Source: CAMQVM01 sp044433365 (GTDB lineage Bacteria; Bacteroidota; Bacteroidia; Bacteroidales; Rikenellaceae). Taken from it: DNA of 42,966 bases. Below the pieces are notes generated by a model. That model was not told where the DNA came from. It made no database searches and worked only from the letters and a program-made list of their open reading frames with translations. This document shows positions 42,038-42,966 of this stretch, piece after piece (position 1 is the first letter of the stretch; each line of letters begins with the position of its first letter). A program made the position numbers and the translations under genes. Where the stretch lies: contig JAWXTR010000010.1 of the NCBI GenBank assembly GCA_044433365.1, positions 1 to 42,966 on the forward strand, given 5' to 3'.

Positions 42038-42057
42038 AAAATTTATATGGTCATAGC

Positions 42058-42113
42058 CCTAACCTCTAACCTCTAACCTCTAATCCCTAACCTCTAATCC
42101 CTAACCTCTAAAA
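42058..42113. repeat. CCTCTAA/CCCTAA heptamer array at the mnmD 3' end
   Basis: CTAACCT-type heptamers (TTAGAGG and TTAGGGA on the other strand) fill the gap between the convergent ThiF-like and mnmD genes. They extend into mnmD, encoding its last five residues and stop. Confidence 0.88.
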
Positions 42114-42795
42114 CTGCCAAAACCATGTGATGTTTGCCCCCTGCGCCTTTTAAGCGTTTTACGGTGAAACCTGCCGAGCGAAGAGCCTCTTTTACTGCTC
42201 CTTTTGCACTGTAGGTGGTAAGAGAAGAGTCTGTAATCATGTTTTTTGCTATTTTTTTGAATAGCTCACTGCTCCAAAGTTGTGGTTGAGTGTCGTAGGC
42301 AAAAGCATCGTAATAGACTAGGTCTATATTTTGGGGTAGCTCGGCTTTTGTAATATCGCCATAAATCTTTGTAGCCTTAATGTTGTCATTAAGAGTTATT
42401 TCACTATCCCAATCACCCTCTAATAGCTTTAAAAATAGGTCGTAGCTCTCTTTATCGACAAATTTATCCAGATTCATCGCTTTTACATTTTCTATCTCTA
42501 GCGGATATAGCTCTATCGAGAAATACTCTATTTTTAAGTTATATTTTAAGGCATATTCGATAGTTAGAAGCGCATTAAGACCGCTCCCAAAACCCATTTC
42601 GAAGATTCTAAGGCTCATATCATCGGTCTCTAATCTATCCACTGTCGCATTTAATCCAGCGTTGATATACACATGCCTACTCTCATCTAATGCACCTGAA
42701 AAAGAGTGGTAGTTGTCACCTAAAATTGGATGAAGTAGTGTTGGTGAGCCATCTTCGGTTGACGAAATTTCTGCTTTATATTTTACTATTGACAT
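42094..42795 (-). CDS. mnmD: tRNA (mnm5s2U34)-methyltransferase, MnmD
   Basis: The 233-residue protein matches the DUF752/MnmD family: SPTLLHPILGDNYHSFSGALDESRHVYI near residue 20, FEMGFGSGLNALLTIEYAL (SAM motif), VYYDAFAYDTQPQLWSSELF and the C-terminal VKRLKGAGGKHHMVLAVLE. It methylates aminomethyl-thiouridine at the wobble position of certain tRNAs. It lacks the FAD-dependent MnmC(o) domain of E. coli MnmC, as in stand-alone MnmD. The C-terminal LEVRD and the stop codon are read from a TTAGAGGTTAGGGATTAG repeat. Confidence 0.93.
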   Translation of the reverse strand: MSIVKYKAEISSTEDGSPTLLHPILGDNYHSFSGALDESRHVYINAGLNATVDRLETDDMSLRIFEMGFGSGLNALLTIEYALKYNLKIEYFSIELYPLEIENVKAMNLDKFVDKESYDLFLKLLEGDWDSEITLNDNIKATKIYGDITKAELPQNIDLVYYDAFAYDTQPQLWSSELFKKIAKNMITDSSLTTYSAKGAVKEALRSAGFTVKRLKGAGGKHHMVLAVLEVRD

Positions 42796-42846
42796 TTGAT
42801 TGTATTATGGGAACTCCCCTTATTTTAAAACTCCCTTTTAAAAATA

Positions 42847-42877
42847 AAAAATTCGCAATTAAATTTTGCGAATTTTT
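42847..42877. terminator. AT-rich hairpin
   Basis: AAAATTCGCAA and TTGCGAATTTT form a stem with A- and T-runs on its two sides. It lies between mnmD and the last repeat copy and could terminate transcription arriving from outside the window. Confidence 0.5.
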
Positions 42878-42881
42878 TATT

Positions 42882-42966
42882 TAAGTAGGGTAAAATAATT
42901 ATTGGTGTATTTTTAAAAGTGCTATTGGAGATGAGATTTTTTGTTATTGAATCGAAAATATAGTGG
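42882..42966 (+). repeat. 167-bp palindromic element, copy 5 (cut by window end)
   Basis: The first 85 bp of the element begin TAAGTAGGGTAAAAT. Positions 42919-42966 match 1-48 with one difference (T for C). Confidence 0.92.

Noticed and set aside
42919..42966. Window as a complete circular element, from matching ends
   Set aside because: The ends differ by one base and belong to a repeat present in three other places; the content is chromosomal housekeeping.

Overview
The window is a low-GC Bacteroidota segment, most likely from a host-associated Bacteroidales. Indicators are promoters of the TTTG / TAnnTTTG type, lipoprotein signals followed by acidic residues, a BtuG/BtuB-type B12 uptake pair behind a cobalamin riboswitch, a type V (FimA/Mfa-like) fimbrial locus, a bifunctional ThrA, an AroF-chorismate mutase fusion, and A-rich start regions with little Shine-Dalgarno signal. 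Low GC and futalosine-pathway genes suggest a lineage outside Bacteroides proper; that placement is inference. Both window ends lie inside copies of one 167-bp repeat, so this is probably a contig broken at repeats.

Layout: 1-3650, riboswitch-controlled B12 uptake (btuG, btuB). 3660-3850, nested palindromes. 3862-6297, thrA. 6298-7255, intergenic with two 167-bp palindromic elements. 7256-10746, a cut-down division cluster (rsmH, ftsL, ftsI). 10785-12243, menaquinone genes mqnB and mqnD. 12398-13474, holA. 13676-15901, an ABC1/UbiB kinase translationally abutted by a His/Cys-rich protein. 15980-16654, an orphan OmpR-type regulator. 16752-19746, the aromatic operon pheA-tyrA-aroF/CM, preceded by a Phe/Tyr-rich leader peptide and an attenuator. 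20163-21461, a Big2 lipoprotein. 21757-25774, the acid-resistance set gadB-gadC-glsA. 25857-28810, a PgpH-like c-di-AMP phosphodiesterase and a YitT protein. 28811-29550, a complex regulatory region. 29551-36440, the fimbrial operon and three fimbrillin paralogues. 36602-37180, a glycosyltransferase remnant. 37469-38653, an NtrC-type regulator without a DNA-binding domain. 39026-40902, an O-methyltransferase and an M16 peptidase. 41348-42037, a ThiF/MoeB-like protein. 42094-42795, mnmD.

The most informative regulatory find is a complete ribosome-mediated attenuator ahead of pheA: consensus promoter, 29-residue leader with a dense Tyr/Phe run, antiterminator segment and U-tailed terminator. 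The fimbrial locus is preceded by two 16-bp inverted copies of a palindromic site that enclose a perfect consensus promoter pointing away from the fimbrial genes. This could be an invertible promoter or a pair of operators.

The intergenic DNA holds at least five dispersed repeat families: 167-bp hairpins with mobile-element-like ends; GGGAGTTC elements; GTAGAGACG palindromes with covarying cores; TTAGGGG/TTAGAGA heptamer arrays; and AATTCGTAATTCAT-type AT arrays. Several run into the 3' ends of genes and supply their stop codons. No transposase, recombinase, CRISPR, rRNA or tRNA gene was seen.
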